Shown: positions 28,020 to 38,253, numbered from the stretch's first letter. The stretch is DNA of 64,000 nucleotides from Erythrobacter cryptus DSM 12079 (GCF_000422985.1 NZ_AUHC01000005.1:124001-188000), one strand, 5' to 3'. Made by a program: numbers and translations. The notes: generated by a model not told the origin, from the sequence alone.

Positions 28020-28661
28020 TCAGGCGCGTTTGGCTGCCGCCTTGGCGCGCAGGGCGGGGCTGAGCGCTTCGAGCACGGCGAGGGCGGCATAGTCCGCAGC
28101 GCTCCCCTCGCCCGCCACCAGCGCGCGGAACACCCGCGCCACGCTCCATTCGCCGGGCCCGAGCGCGACCCGCTCGAGCCGGTCGCCCGCTGCGACTGCG
28201 CCGGTTTCGATCACCCGGAAATACCAACCGCAGCGCCCGGTTGCGATGATCTTGGCGACCATGCCGGAGCGGGCGAAACGGTGCTCGATCTTCCAGCACG
28301 GCGCGCGCGGGCGGCTGACCTCGATGAGCGCGGTGCCGCAGCGGAAGCGATCGCCGATATGAACCATCTCCTCGGTGAGGCCGGCAACCGCGAGGTTCGA
28401 GGCAAAGCCGCCCGGCTCGGCCAGCAGCGGATGATCGCCAATCTCCTTGCGCCACCAGGCGTGGTGATCGAGCGGGTAGAGATGGAGCGCCATCTCCGGC
28501 CCGCCATGCACGCGCCGGTCGGCCTGCGCATCAGGGGCAAGGCCATCGGCAAGGATCTGCACCGCGCCCGCGCGCGGGCGCTTGGCAAAGGCGCTCAGCT
28601 GCGCGCCGTGGAACGGGCGGGGGGTGCCGGTGCACACCGCTTCGATCACCCAGCGGCTCAT
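28020..28661 (-). CDS. MOSC domain protein
   Basis: A 213-residue MOSC-domain protein (molybdenum cofactor sulfurase C-terminal fold, YiiM-like). It has RVHGGPEMALHLYPLDHHAWW, the conserved cysteine in PRAPCWKIEHRF, and IETGAVAAGDRLERV. Members may carry sulfur or reduce N-hydroxylated substrates. The start ATG 28661 overlaps the TGA of the methyltransferase gene, so it is the last gene of a four-gene unit. Confidence 0.82.
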   Translation of the reverse strand: MSRWVIEAVCTGTPRPFHGAQLSAFAKRPRAGAVQILADGLAPDAQADRRVHGGPEMALHLYPLDHHAWWRKEIGDHPLLAEPGGFASNLAVAGLTEEMVHIGDRFRCGTALIEVSRPRAPCWKIEHRFARSGMVAKIIATGRCGWYFRVIETGAVAAGDRLERVALGPGEWSVARVFRALVAGEGSAADYAALAVLEALSPALRAKAAAKRA

Positions 28662-29272
28662 GCCTTCCTCACGGTAAGGGCAATCCAGTCGCGCGCCACC
28701 CCGTCGAACCCGCCGGCCTCGAAGCGCTCGGCCTCGTGGATCGTCCAGCCCGGCACCGCACCATATTGCGCGCGCAGCCAGGCTTCGTCGGGGAAGTTGT
28801 AGAGCCGCCCGAGCGCATCGCGCCCCTCGCCGTCTCCTAGCTTGTAACTGGCAAAGAACCAGCCGCCCGGAGCCAGCGCCCGCGCGATCCGCCCAAGGAT
28901 CGCCGCGAGGCCCGCGCGCGGGACGTGGAGCAGGCTGGCATGGGCCCACACCCCCGCATAGGCCGCTTCGGCAGCAAGCTCGTGGAAGGCCATCACCCTT
29001 GCCCCCACCCCCCAGCGCGCGTTGGCCTTGGCCACCATCGCCGGGGCCGCATCGGTGGTATCGAGGGCAAAGCCGCGCGCCTTGATCCGCGCCGCATCGC
29101 GCCCGCCGCCACAGCCCAGCTCAAGCACCGCAGCGCCTTCGGGCAGGCGATCGAGAAAGGCATCGAGCCGGTGGCTGTGGCGTTCGCCGAAATGGAGCAC
29201 ATAGTGCGGCGCGCGCGCCTCGTAGAAGGCGATGGTGGCCGGATCGCTGGCCCGCGCTTGGGGCTCGTTCAC
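28658..29272 (-). CDS. Class I SAM-dependent methyltransferase
   Basis: A 204-residue methyltransferase with motif I VLELGCGGGRDAARI and motif II DTTDAAPAMVAKA, followed by HASLLHVPRAGLAAIL. The small-molecule substrate is unknown; the type resembles TehB/UbiE-like proteins. GTG 29272 overlaps the stop of the upstream gene (GTGA). Confidence 0.82.
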   Translation of the reverse strand: MNEPQARASDPATIAFYEARAPHYVLHFGERHSHRLDAFLDRLPEGAAVLELGCGGGRDAARIKARGFALDTTDAAPAMVAKANARWGVGARVMAFHELAAEAAYAGVWAHASLLHVPRAGLAAILGRIARALAPGGWFFASYKLGDGEGRDALGRLYNFPDEAWLRAQYGAVPGWTIHEAERFEAGGFDGVARDWIALTVRKA

Positions 29273-29976
29273 GGCACGCGCTTCTCGATCGGCATGACGT
29301 TGTATGCGCGCACCTCGTCCTGCGAGAGGCAATAGCGGGTGGAAGGGTTCTCGGCGCTCCTCACCGCCTGCTGGCGATACATGATGTCGGTGAGGAGCTT
29401 GCGGCTGATCCCCATGCGGATGAGGAAATCATTGTCCTCGCTGGCCAAGAGCGCCGAGGATTGCTCGATGCTGGCGATATATTCGGTGGTCGCCTTGCTG
29501 CCCTCGATCACCACTTCGTCGATCGCCGCGCGGTCGGTGGTGTGGGTGAACATGTGCACCATGAAGATGCCGCCCTCGTCCACCACCCGGCGATCCCCGC
29601 CCATGAACACGAAGTTGCAGGCCGAAAAGCACGCCCAGCCGGAAGGGATGCGGGTGAGCATCCCGCGATAGGAACGGATGATCTTGCCCGCCTCGTTGCC
29701 GGCCCCGGCATTGCCCCCGCGCGAGCGCAGCCAGATCTCCTCGATCTGATCATCGGCCTCGATCGCCGCCTTGAGCCTTGCGGGAAGGCTGGCATCGATG
29801 GTGCCCTCGGCCAGCAGCACCTTCTTGCCGCCGCGCACCGCCGGGGTCAGCGTCATTGCGCTTGCCGGGCCGAAATCGGGATTGGCAGGGCAAGTGGGAT
29901 TTTCCGGGTCCATCTTGCCGGCGCCGGTCAGCAGCCCCAGCGCAGCAAGGCCAAGGACGATCCGCCGCGCGCGCAT
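29269..29976 (-). CDS. Exported ClpP-like serine protease domain protein, unknown
   Basis: A 235-residue protein with an N-terminal membrane/signal segment (RRIVLGLAALGLLTGAG). The core resembles the ClpP/crotonase fold: EIWLRSRGGNAGAGNEAGKI, then a serine in a Cys-flanked GWACFSACNFVFMGG, then a histidine in GIFMVHMFTH. These could be a catalytic Ser and His. Similar extracytoplasmic Clp-like proteins have no assigned role. ATG 29976 overlaps the previous gene's TGA (TGATG). Confidence 0.6.
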   Translation of the reverse strand: MRARRIVLGLAALGLLTGAGKMDPENPTCPANPDFGPASAMTLTPAVRGGKKVLLAEGTIDASLPARLKAAIEADDQIEEIWLRSRGGNAGAGNEAGKIIRSYRGMLTRIPSGWACFSACNFVFMGGDRRVVDEGGIFMVHMFTHTTDRAAIDEVVIEGSKATTEYIASIEQSSALLASEDNDFLIRMGISRKLLTDIMYRQQAVRSAENPSTRYCLSQDEVRAYNVMPIEKRVP

Positions 29977-30548
29977 CAGGCCACGATCGCATAGCGCGCC
30001 GATCCCGGCGTCCGGCACATGCGCTTCTCGGCGCGGGTCTCCTCGCCCGAGATGATCACCACGTCGGTCACGGTGATGCAGTCAAGCTCGCTGGTCGATG
30101 CCTCGCGCGCGGTGACGGTGGAACTGCCGCGCACGTCCTCGCGGCTGTTGGATGTCCACGAGGCGCTCGATCCCACCGCAGGGCGCTCCCCGTCGGCGCC
30201 GCTGCGGGTGGCGGTGAGCGTCGCCTCGGCGGCCTGTTTCTGCTCCTCGGGGTCAAGCCGGCATGCGATGCTTTCGGTCAGCTGGTCGGAAAAGGCGGGC
30301 ACCGGCACGAAGGAAGGCAGGCGCGCGCCGCGCAGCGTCTCATTCACCACCCCGCCGAGCAGCCCGCCGATCACGCCGCGGCCCTTGTCGCCCTTCTTGC
30401 CCTTGCCGCAAGCATCGGCCTTGTCAGCCCCGCGCTTGGCATTGCCGAGGATGCCGCTCAGCTGCGCGCTCGCCGGCATGGCGCCAAGCGCCAGGGCCGC
30501 ACAGCCGAGCGTGAGAGCAAGCCGCGAAACGAAACCGGCCAAGGCCAT
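29976..30548 (-). CDS. Secreted protein of unknown function
   Basis: A 190-residue protein with a signal peptide ending in MPASA. A short Lys/Gly-rich stretch (KADACGKGKKGDKGRG) and a glycine-rich VIGGLLGGVVNETL follow, then a Ser/Thr-rich domain (SSASWTSNSREDVRGSSTV) and a two-cysteine end (ELDCITVTD...RMCRTPGSA). It is translationally coupled to the ClpP-like gene, so it may be its partner or substrate. I do not recognise the family. Confidence 0.6.
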   Translation of the reverse strand: MALAGFVSRLALTLGCAALALGAMPASAQLSGILGNAKRGADKADACGKGKKGDKGRGVIGGLLGGVVNETLRGARLPSFVPVPAFSDQLTESIACRLDPEEQKQAAEATLTATRSGADGERPAVGSSASWTSNSREDVRGSSTVTAREASTSELDCITVTDVVIISGEETRAEKRMCRTPGSARYAIVA

Positions 30549-30589
30549 CTTCCCCCTCGGCGCCAAGCTACGCCTCGGCACGCCCGCGG

Positions 30590-31849
30590 TCAATCGCCGC
30601 CGACACCGGCCGGCGCAGCCTCACGGTCGCGCGCCGCACGGCTCTTCTTCTCGGCGGCGGTTTTCAATTGCCCGCAGGCCGCATCGATGTCGCGCCCGCG
30701 CGGGGTGCGCACCGGCGCGGAAAAGCCGCCTTCAAACACGATTTCGGAAAAGCGGCGGATGCGCTCGGGGCTTGAACATTCATAGCCCGAGCCGGGCCAG
30801 GGGTTGAAGGGGATGAGGTTGACCTTGGCCGGCAGATCATAGGCCTTGAGCAGGCGCACCAGCTCGCGCGCATCCGCGTCCGAATCGTTCTTGTCCTTGA
30901 TCATCACATATTCAAAGGTGATGCGCCGGGCGTTGCTCGCCCCCGGATAGGCGGCGCAGGCGGCAAGCAATTCCTCAATCCCGTATTTGCGGTTGAGCGG
31001 CACCAGCTCGTCGCGCACCTCCTTGCGCACCCCATGGAGCGAGACCGCAAGATTGACCCCGATCTCCTTGCCGCAGCGCTCCATCATCGGGATCACCCCG
31101 CTGGTCGAAAGGGTGATGCGGCGCTTGGACAGGGCCAGGCCATCGCCATCCATCACCAGCCGCAGGGCATCGCGCACATGCTCGAAATTGTAGAGCGGCT
31201 CGCCCATGCCCATCATCACGATATTGGTGAGCAGGCGCCCATCGGCGGTGTAATGGCCCGCCTCGTCGTCCTCATCCGCATCATCGGCAGCGCTCGCCAT
31301 GGTGCCGCGCGGCCATTCGCCCAGCGCATCGCGCGCCAGCATCACCTGGCCGACGATCTCGCCCGGCGTGAGGTTGCGCACCAGCCGCATGGTGCCGGTG
31401 TGGCAGAAGCTGCAATTGAGCGTGCAGCCCACCTGGCTTGAGACGCACAGCGTGCCGCGGGTCTCATCGGGGATGAAGACCATCTCGAAATCGTGCCCGT
31501 CATCGGTGCGCAGCAGCCACTTGCGGGTGCCGTCGATCGAATGCTGGGCCTCGATCACCTGCGGGCGGCCGATCACGAAGCGCTCTGCCAGCCAGGGCCG
31601 CATCGGCTTGGCGATGTCGGTCATGCCGGCAAAATCGGTTTGCCCACGGTGATAGATCCAGTGGAACACCTGCTTGGCCCGCAGCCGGGCCTGGCGCGGA
31701 TCGAGCCCGGCCTCCTCGAACAGGGTGGCGATGCGCGGGCGCGGCAGGCCGACCAGATCGATGCGCCCATCGGCGCGCGGGGTGATGTCGCGCGCGGCGG
31801 GCACCGGGTCAACGAGGCCCGGGATGGTCATGAGAGCGGTATCGGCCAT
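30590..31849 (-). CDS. rlmN: 23S rRNA (adenine2503-C2)/tRNA methyltransferase
   Basis: A radical-SAM enzyme that methylates C2 of A2503 in 23S rRNA and A37 of some tRNAs. The 419-residue protein has the cluster motif CTLNCSFC (about 135), GMGEPLYN, and the C-terminal mechanistic cysteine in [10 protein letters not shown]. The first ~20 residues are a variable extension; start ATG 31849. Confidence 0.93.
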   Translation of the reverse strand: MADTALMTIPGLVDPVPAARDITPRADGRIDLVGLPRPRIATLFEEAGLDPRQARLRAKQVFHWIYHRGQTDFAGMTDIAKPMRPWLAERFVIGRPQVIEAQHSIDGTRKWLLRTDDGHDFEMVFIPDETRGTLCVSSQVGCTLNCSFCHTGTMRLVRNLTPGEIVGQVMLARDALGEWPRGTMASAADDADEDDEAGHYTADGRLLTNIVMMGMGEPLYNFEHVRDALRLVMDGDGLALSKRRITLSTSGVIPMMERCGKEIGVNLAVSLHGVRKEVRDELVPLNRKYGIEELLAACAAYPGASNARRITFEYVMIKDKNDSDADARELVRLLKAYDLPAKVNLIPFNPWPGSGYECSSPERIRRFSEIVFEGGFSAPVRTPRGRDIDAACGQLKTAAEKKSRAARDREAAPAGVGGD

Positions 31850-31890
31850 GGGTGGGCGGCCATATAGGCGCGATTGGCGGGTTTGACCAG

Positions 31891-32370
31891 TCAGCCCCGC
31901 CGGGCGCAGCCGAGCGTGGCCGCATCGATCGCGCTCGCCGCCCCGGCAAGGGCATAGCGATCGGTAAAGCCGCCGCCCGAAACGCGCATCCGGCTGCCCG
32001 CGCGCAGCGCGGCGATGATCGCGGCATCCTCGCGCGGCCCCGGTGCCCAGGCGTTGCGGCCCTTGGCGATAAGCGCAAAGCGCTTGTCGCCGATATCAAG
32101 GCGCAGCGCCGCCTTGTCCGCCACGGCACGCGAAAGCACCAGATGCACGCTGCCGCGCACCTTGCGCTCGGGCCAGGTGGAAATGGTGGCATAGGCGAGC
32201 AGAGCGGCCCCATCGGCCTTGCGCGGCGCGCCTTCGGCCTTGGCGATGGCATAGCAGCGCAGGGGCTTTTCGTCGCGGAAGGCGGCCCAGCCGTCATAGA
32301 CGCCAAGGCTCTCGCGCGCGGCCAGCGGCGCGGCGAGCGCCAGCAGCAGCAGCGGGAAAGGCCTAATCAT
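31891..32370 (-). CDS. Secreted protein, IalB-like, unknown
   Basis: A 159-residue exported protein with a clear signal peptide ([18 protein letters not shown]). The mature part ([18 protein letters not shown] at the start and [11 protein letters not shown] at the end) holds two cysteines that may pair. It resembles invasion-associated locus B (IalB)-like proteins of alphaproteobacteria, but only loosely. The start lies within the last codons of greB, so translation is probably coupled. Confidence 0.6.
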   Translation of the reverse strand: MIRPFPLLLLALAAPLAARESLGVYDGWAAFRDEKPLRCYAIAKAEGAPRKADGAALLAYATISTWPERKVRGSVHLVLSRAVADKAALRLDIGDKRFALIAKGRNAWAPGPREDAAIIAALRAGSRMRVSGGGFTDRYALAGAASAIDAATLGCARRG

Positions 32371-32842
32371 AGGCAATCGCGATCACCTCCCATTCGCGCG
32401 TCCCCGCAGGCAGGGTGACGGCCCGCAGATCGCCCACCCGTGCCCCGCGCAGCGCCCGGGCGAGCGGCGCGTTCCAGCCGATCCGGCCCGCGGCGGCATC
32501 GGCCTCGTCATCGCCCACCAGCTGCACCACCAGGCGGTTGTCATCCTCATCGGCAAGCTCGACCCGGGCGCCGAAGAACACCCGGCTGCGATCGACCGGC
32601 GTTGCCGGATCGATCACCCGCACCGCCTTCATCCGCCGGGCAAGGTGGGCAAGCTCGCGGTCGATCTCACGCAGCTTCTTGCGGCCATAGATATAGTCGC
32701 CATTCTCGCTGCGATCGCCATTGCCCGCCGCCCAGCTGACGATCTCGACCACAGCCGGGCGTTCGACGGCAAAGAGGTGATCATAGCGCGCCTTGAGCGC
32801 GGCAAAGCCCGCAGGGGTGATCGGCGATCCTTGCGGCTTCAT
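32363..32842 (-). CDS. greB: Transcription elongation factor GreB
   Basis: Rescues backtracked RNA polymerase by stimulating transcript cleavage. The 159-residue protein has an N-terminal coiled coil with the acidic tip GNGDRSENGDYIYGRKKLREID. The C-terminal FKBP-like domain includes VFFGARVELADE and RIGWNAPLARALRG. GreB rather than GreA is favoured by the tip and the basic KKLREID stretch. Confidence 0.88.
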   Translation of the reverse strand: MKPQGSPITPAGFAALKARYDHLFAVERPAVVEIVSWAAGNGDRSENGDYIYGRKKLREIDRELAHLARRMKAVRVIDPATPVDRSRVFFGARVELADEDDNRLVVQLVGDDEADAAAGRIGWNAPLARALRGARVGDLRAVTLPAGTREWEVIAIAYD

Positions 32843-32846
32843 GGCG

Positions 32847-34814
32847 TCAGCTGAGGAAGGCCTCGATCGGGCGCGGCAGCCCGGCTTCGGCCGGATACAT
32901 GTGCGAATAGGTTACGGCATTGCCGATCACCCGCATGATGTAATAGCGGGTCTCGAAATTGGCCGGGATCTTCTCGATCCAGGTCACCCAGTCGATCTCG
33001 CCCCGGCGCGGATCGCCGTTCATGCGCAGCCATTCGTTCACCCGCCCCGGCCCGGCGTTGTAGGCCCCCACCGCCAGCGGATAGGCGCCGCCGTAATAGC
33101 TCATCATCCGGGCGAAGAAGGCATCGCCGAGCTGGATATTGTATTGCGGCGCGGCGGTGAGATCGGCGGCGAGATAGTTGATCCCGAGCTTGCCGGCCTG
33201 TTCGCGCGCGGTGCCGGGCATGAGCTGCATCATCCCGCGCGCGCCCGCGTGGCTCACCCGGGTGCGATCAAACTCGCTTTCCTGCCGGGCGATGGCGTGC
33301 ACCATCACCCAGTCGTTCACCCCCGGCGGGGTGGGCACGGTGGGAAAGCCGATCCGCTCCAGCCCGGCAAGCCCGTTCTCGCCCGCCTTCATCCCCAGCA
33401 CCACGGCCATCTCGTCAAGCCCGGTCTCGCGCGCCAGCATCGCTGCCATAAGCATCTCGGTGGGGGTGGCAGCCTCATCGCCGAGCGCCTCGAAGAAGCG
33501 CCGCTCGGTGCGCCAGTCGCGGCGATTGGCGGCAAGCGCGCGGATCGCGCGCACCAGCGGGCGGGCCTCGAAGGCGGCGCGGGTGGCGGCATCGATCGTC
33601 ACCTGCGGCAGGGGGGCAAAGGTGGGCATGGGCCGGCCGAGCGCAGAAAGGGCAAGCTGGCCATAGTAATAGTCGGGCCAGCGCGCGGCCATGTCGAAAT
33701 AGGCCCGCGCCGCCGCCTCGTTGCCCGCCTGGCGCGCGGCCCGCCCGGCCCAGTAATAGCCCTTGGCCTTGGTCAGCGGGGTGCGGGCGGCATCGCCATA
33801 GCGCTGGAACAGCGGCGCCGCGGCCGCGCCATCGCCCAGATCCCACAGCGCCCGGGTGCCGGCGAGCCACATCAGATCGGTGTAGCGATCGCGCAGGGTG
33901 AAGCCCATCGCCGAAAGATCGGTGCCGGGGGCGAAGATGTCATCGCTGCGCGCGGCAAGGTGCACCGCCGCGCGCGCCGGCACCGCCTTGGCGATGGCGA
34001 GAAGCTCGCCGACAAAGGCCTCCGCATCGCGCGCCGGGCGGGCAAAATCGGGCCGCTCGGCAAAGACCCGCGCCGCCTCGGCGCTCTGTCCGCTCATGCG
34101 CAGGAAGCGCACGAGATTGAAGACATAGCCCGGATCGGCCTCGGCCCCGGCGGGGAGAGTAAGCCCGGTGGCTTCGGGCCGGGCCCCGCGCAGGAGCGCG
34201 AGGCGGGCAAGGAAGATCGGCCGATCGGCCTCGGCAAGGTTCATCACCTGGCGCGAGGCGGCATCAGCCTCACCCTGCCAGAGCAGCGCATCGATCCGCG
34301 CGGCGTGATCCTCGGCGGTGAAGGCGCTGCCATAAAGCCCGGCAAGATAGACCTCGACCGCATCGCTCATGCGCCCGCCGCGCCAGGCGCGCCGCGCCTC
34401 CTCCATGGCCTCGCCCCGCCCCAGCGCGGCGAGCGCCAGGGCATAGCGCGCCCGCGCCGGATTGGTGAGCGGCGGGTGGGCATCGAAGAAGCGCACCAGC
34501 TCGGCCTGCGTGGGCGCGTCGCGATCGAGCGCGGCCTCTGCCCGCTGGCGCAGGATCTCGCTGCGCGGGAAGCTGGGCCATGCCAGCAAGAATCCGGCAT
34601 AATCGGCAAAGCCATGTTCGCGGCTAGCCTGGAGCACCTCCCAGCGGGCGATCGCCGCATCGATCGCTGCCGGGGCGCGGGCCACGAGATTGTCGGGCGA
34701 AGGCGCGCCAAGCGCCTGCGCTTGTGCCGGCGCCGCCACACCCAGCCCCGCCAGCAGCCCGAGCACCGCAACAATCCGCCTGTATTTCATCAACTTGCGG
34801 ACCATGCTGGACAT
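32847..34814 (-). CDS. Lytic murein transglycosylase (Slt70 type)
   Basis: A periplasmic peptidoglycan-cleaving enzyme of 655 residues. After a signal peptide (about residues 9-33) comes a long alpha-superhelical domain. The C-terminal SLT domain has the catalytic Glu in IARQESEFDRTRVSHAGARG, then MMQLMPGTA and AVGAYNAGPGRVNEWL. The usual start is ATG 34814; ATGs at 34805 and 34790 are alternatives. It ends 4 nt before greB. Confidence 0.9.
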   Translation of the reverse strand: MSSMVRKLMKYRRIVAVLGLLAGLGVAAPAQAQALGAPSPDNLVARAPAAIDAAIARWEVLQASREHGFADYAGFLLAWPSFPRSEILRQRAEAALDRDAPTQAELVRFFDAHPPLTNPARARYALALAALGRGEAMEEARRAWRGGRMSDAVEVYLAGLYGSAFTAEDHAARIDALLWQGEADAASRQVMNLAEADRPIFLARLALLRGARPEATGLTLPAGAEADPGYVFNLVRFLRMSGQSAEAARVFAERPDFARPARDAEAFVGELLAIAKAVPARAAVHLAARSDDIFAPGTDLSAMGFTLRDRYTDLMWLAGTRALWDLGDGAAAAPLFQRYGDAARTPLTKAKGYYWAGRAARQAGNEAAARAYFDMAARWPDYYYGQLALSALGRPMPTFAPLPQVTIDAATRAAFEARPLVRAIRALAANRRDWRTERRFFEALGDEAATPTEMLMAAMLARETGLDEMAVVLGMKAGENGLAGLERIGFPTVPTPPGVNDWVMVHAIARQESEFDRTRVSHAGARGMMQLMPGTAREQAGKLGINYLAADLTAAPQYNIQLGDAFFARMMSYYGGAYPLAVGAYNAGPGRVNEWLRMNGDPRRGEIDWVTWIEKIPANFETRYYIMRVIGNAVTYSHMYPAEAGLPRPIEAFLS

Positions 34815-34918
34815 AGTGCCGATCGGCTCCTTATCAGGCGCTGAACACGAGAGGGGTGCAGGCGGCGGGGGATGCCGCTTCCTGCACCCTATCTAGGGCT
34901 TTTGGCAGGAAAATGGCA

Positions 34919-35806
34919 ATGTTCAGCGGTTCCATCCCCGCTCTGGTGACCCCTTTTCGCGGCGGCGCGTTTGACGAGGTGGCCTTCCGGCGGCTGGTCG
35001 ATTGGCAGATCGAGAATGGCAGCGCCGCGCTGGTGCCCTGCGGCACCACGGGCGAGGCCTCGACCCTCTCCAACGCCGAGCACCACCGCGTGATCGAGGT
35101 GTGCATCGAGCAGGCCGCGGGCCGTGTGCCGGTGATCGCCGGCTGCGGTTCGAACGACACCCGCAACGCCGCTTTGCACATGAACTTTGCCAAGAAGGCC
35201 GGGGCCGCGGCGGGGCTGTGCGTGGCGCCTTATTACAACCGCCCGAGCCAGCGCGGGCTGATCGCCCATTTCAGCTATCTGGCGGAAAACTGCGACCTGC
35301 CGATCGTGCTCTACAACGTGCCCTCGCGCACCGTGACCGACATTCTCGATGACACCGTGGTCGAGCTGGTGCGCAAGTATCCGGACAAGATCATCGCCAT
35401 CAAGGATGCCTCGGGCGATCTCTCACGCGTGGCCGATCACCGCATGGGGATCGGGCGCGATTTCTGCCAGCTTTCGGGCAATGACGAGCTGTGGCTGCCC
35501 CACGCCGCCGCCGGGGGGCGCGGGTGCATCTCGGTCACTGCCAATGTCGCGCCCCGGCTGTGCGCCGAGTTCCACGCAGCGATCGCTGCCAACGAGCTCA
35601 AGAAGGCGCGCCAGCTCAACGACCGGCTGTTCCCGCTGCACTATGCGATGTTCTCCGATGCCTCGCCCGCCCCGGTAAAATATGCGCTGAGCCGGGTGCA
35701 TGACTGGATCACCCCCGAGGTGCGCCTGCCGCTGGTCGAATGTTCGGACGAGGCCAAGCGCGCGGTCGATGAGGCGCTGGTCGCCGCCGGGGTGCTGCCC
35801 GCCTAG
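34919..35806 (+). CDS. dapA: 4-hydroxy-tetrahydrodipicolinate synthase
   Basis: First committed step to lysine and diaminopimelate, condensing aspartate semialdehyde and pyruvate. The 295-residue protein starts MFSGSIPALVTPF. It has the TTGE motif (CGTTGEASTL), tyrosine in LYNVPSRTV, and the Schiff-base lysine in IIAIKDASGDLS. ATG 34919 is preceded by AGGA; an ATG two codons earlier is possible. The lysine gene lysA is at 58.4 kb. Confidence 0.94.
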   Translation: MFSGSIPALVTPFRGGAFDEVAFRRLVDWQIENGSAALVPCGTTGEASTLSNAEHHRVIEVCIEQAAGRVPVIAGCGSNDTRNAALHMNFAKKAGAAAGLCVAPYYNRPSQRGLIAHFSYLAENCDLPIVLYNVPSRTVTDILDDTVVELVRKYPDKIIAIKDASGDLSRVADHRMGIGRDFCQLSGNDELWLPHAAAGGRGCISVTANVAPRLCAEFHAAIAANELKKARQLNDRLFPLHYAMFSDASPAPVKYALSRVHDWITPEVRLPLVECSDEAKRAVDEALVAAGVLPA

Positions 35807-35850
35807 CCCGGCGCGGCAAGGCACGGCGGCGGCTGACCGGCAGGCCCCGC

Positions 35851-36174
35851 TCAGCTCTTGCCGAACAGGCCCTTGGCCATGCCGAGGATGTCATCGAGCG
35901 GATTGCCGTCCTTGTCAGCATCGAGCATCGAGGCGAAACGGGCGAGCGAGCCTTCGCCGCCGATGGCGCTGACGATCTGGGTGAGGATATCAGGGCTGAT
36001 CCCGGTTTTCTCCGCCGCGAGGGTCACGGTGTCGCCCTCCATCACGTGGGTCTTGCCGAGCGCGGCGATCGCCATTTCCACCGTCTTGGGATCAAGCCCG
36101 ACCTGCCTGGCCAAATTGGCAACGTCATCCGGCGCGCCGCCGATGTTCTTCAGGATTCCGTCGAGAATGCTCAT
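35851..36174 (-). CDS. Small protein of unknown function (possibly DUF937/YidB-like)
   Basis: A 107-residue soluble protein with an Ala/Gly-rich, mostly helical sequence (MSILDGILKNIGG at the start, SIDPDDILGMAKGLFGK-like end). The pattern of short helices separated by Gly/Asp resembles the DUF937/YidB family, but the match is only by eye. A strong Shine-Dalgarno, AAGGGGGGAAG, precedes ATG 36174. Confidence 0.6.
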   Translation of the reverse strand: MSILDGILKNIGGAPDDVANLARQVGLDPKTVEMAIAALGKTHVMEGDTVTLAAEKTGISPDILTQIVSAIGGEGSLARFASMLDADKDGNPLDDILGMAKGLFGKS

Positions 36175-36235
36175 GGCTTCCCCCCCTTGATTCGTGGACA
36201 CCCCCCAGTCTGGCGCAAGCGTGCGACAAAACAAG

Positions 36236-36272
36236 GAAAAAGCCCCGCTCCGGCGCGGCGCCGGGCGGGGCT
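36236..36272 (-). terminator. Rho-independent terminator of pckA
   Basis: A GC-rich stem with outer arms AGCCCCGC (36241-36248) and GCGGGGCT (36265-36272), followed on the minus strand by TTTTT. It lies 27 nt past the pckA stop. Confidence 0.8.
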
Positions 36273-36299
36273 CCCCTCTCCAACCAGTGAAAGGCCGCT

Positions 36300-37919
36300 T
36301 CAGGCCGCAACGCTCGCCGGGGCGGGCGCAGCCTGGCGCACGGCTTCATCGACATGGGCTTCGAACTGGGCGAAATTGTCGATGAACAGCTGCACCAGCT
36401 TCCTCGCCGTGGCGTCATATTCGGCCTTGTCGGCCCAGGTGCTGCGCGGATCGAGGATGGTCTGGTCGATCCCCGCCTCGGCCAGCGCCGGCACGAACAC
36501 CGGTACGTCAAAGCCGAAATGGGGATCCTTGCGGAACTCGACATCGTCCATCTTGCCATCGAGCACGGCGTTGAGCAGCGCCCGCGTGGCCTTGATCGGC
36601 ATGCGGTGCCCGGTGCCATACTTGCCCCCGGTCCAGCCGGTATTGACCAGCCAGCACTGCGCCCCGCCCTTGGCGATGCGCTCCTTGAGCAGGTTGCCAT
36701 AGACGCTGGGATGGCGCGGCATGAAGGCAGCGCCAAAGCACGTGCTGAAGGTCGCCTCCGGCTCGGTCACGCCGATCTCGGTGCCGGCGACCTTGGCGGT
36801 GTAGCCCGACAGGAAGTAATACATCGCCTGATCGGGCGTCAGCCGCGCAATCGGCGGCAGCACCCCGAAGGCATCGGCGGTGAGCATCACCACGTTCGAC
36901 GGGGCGGGCCCGAGGTTCTTTTCCGAATGGTTCGGGATGAACTCGATCGGATAGGCACCGCGGGTGTTCTCGGTCTTGCTGGCGTCGGTGAAATCGAGCT
37001 CGCGGGTCTCCTCGTCCATCGCCACGTTTTCAAGGATGGTGCCGAACATCTTGGTGGTGGCGTAGATCTCGGGCTCACCCTCGGGCGAGAGGTTGATCAT
37101 CTTGGCATAGCAGCCGCCCTCGAAGTTGAAGACCGCAGTGTCCGACCAGCCGTGCTCGTCATCGCCGATGAGGGTGCGGCTGGAATCGGCCGAAAGCGTG
37201 GTCTTGCCGGTGCCCGACAGGCCGAAGAAGATCGCGCTCTTCCCATCCTTGCCGATATTGGCCGAGCAATGCATCGGCATCACCCCCTGCGCGGGCAGGA
37301 AGTAATTCAGCAGACCGAACACGCCCTTCTTCATCTCGCCCGAATATTCGGTGTTGCCGATGAGGATCAGCTTTTCGGTGAAGCTCACCGCGATCACCGT
37401 GTCGCTGCGGCAGCCATGGCGTTCGGGATCGGCCTTGAAGCTCGGCAGGTTGATGATGGTGTATTCGGGCACGAAGCTGGCCAGTTCCTCGGCCGTGGGG
37501 CGCACCAGCAGGGTGCGAGCAAACAGGCTGTGCCAAGCCAGCTGCGTGATCACCCGGACATTGAGGCGGTATTCGGGTTGCGAGCCGCCGAACAGATCGG
37601 CGACGAACAGCTCGTCCTGCTCGGCAAGGTGCTTGAGGAAATCGGCCTTGAGCGCAGCGAAATGGGCCTCGCTCATCGGCTGGTTGATCGCCCCCCAGTT
37701 GATCGTGTGCTCGGTCTCGGCATCGCGCACGATGAACTTGTCCTTGACGCTGCGCCCGGTGAACTTGCCGGTTTCCACCAGCAGCGCCCCGTGGCGCGTC
37801 AGCTTGCCCTCGCCGCGCTTGATCGCTTCTTCCACCAGCGCCGGAGTGCCGAGATTGGCGTGGAGGCGCGCGCGGGTGACAAGGTTCTGGGCGGCCAGCG
37901 GAGTAGCAAGCGAGGTCAA
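36300..37919 (-). CDS. pckA: Phosphoenolpyruvate carboxykinase (ATP)
   Basis: Gluconeogenic enzyme converting oxaloacetate and ATP to PEP. The 539-residue protein has [10 protein letters not shown], the kinase P-loop [14 protein letters not shown], and metal-ligand region GDDEHGWSD, as in ATP-type enzymes. The start is TTG 37919 with CAGGAGA 6 nt upstream; no nearby ATG fits. It diverges from chvI, with a shared 334-nt region, and ends at a strong terminator. Confidence 0.93.
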   Translation of the reverse strand: MTSLATPLAAQNLVTRARLHANLGTPALVEEAIKRGEGKLTRHGALLVETGKFTGRSVKDKFIVRDAETEHTINWGAINQPMSEAHFAALKADFLKHLAEQDELFVADLFGGSQPEYRLNVRVITQLAWHSLFARTLLVRPTAEELASFVPEYTIINLPSFKADPERHGCRSDTVIAVSFTEKLILIGNTEYSGEMKKGVFGLLNYFLPAQGVMPMHCSANIGKDGKSAIFFGLSGTGKTTLSADSSRTLIGDDEHGWSDTAVFNFEGGCYAKMINLSPEGEPEIYATTKMFGTILENVAMDEETRELDFTDASKTENTRGAYPIEFIPNHSEKNLGPAPSNVVMLTADAFGVLPPIARLTPDQAMYYFLSGYTAKVAGTEIGVTEPEATFSTCFGAAFMPRHPSVYGNLLKERIAKGGAQCWLVNTGWTGGKYGTGHRMPIKATRALLNAVLDGKMDDVEFRKDPHFGFDVPVFVPALAEAGIDQTILDPRSTWADKAEYDATARKLVQLFIDNFAQFEAHVDEAVRQAAPAPASVAA

Positions 37920-38253
37920 GTCAGGTCTCCTGAGCGTGGCGCGAAGGCCGTGGGCAAGGGCGCAAGGACCAGCATGACTGGGCGAATCCTCTGGCCGATC
38001 CAAGCTGCTCCGTAGCATCAGCGCATACGTATGCAACTGCCGGCGAACCGCTTTGCCCGTCCAGCTGCCCGACCCCTGCGGCGCATCCATAATTGGGCTT
38101 TGCCGCGGCGTCAAACCGCCTGCTTGCGTGCGCGCCGCACCGTCCCACATTGGGCACAGCCGCAAGCCCTTGTGCCCGGCAATTGTCTCGCCCGCGCATT
38201 GGCGCTAGGCGCTTGCTGGCGAGGCGCTGGCGGCGGCAAGAAAGGTGAAAGCC
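37920..38253. other. Divergent pckA/chvI intergenic region
   Basis: A 334-nt gap that must hold the promoters of pckA (minus) and chvI (plus). It contains a perfect 12-nt palindrome at 38023-38034 and a GAATC site at 37984-37988. No further gene is evident. Confidence 0.6.
38023..38034. promoter_or_regulatory. Perfect palindrome, candidate operator
   Basis: GCATACGTATGC lies 104 nt upstream of the pckA start and 220 nt upstream of chvI. The symmetry suggests a dimeric regulator binding between these genes, but no specific protein is implied. Confidence 0.4.
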
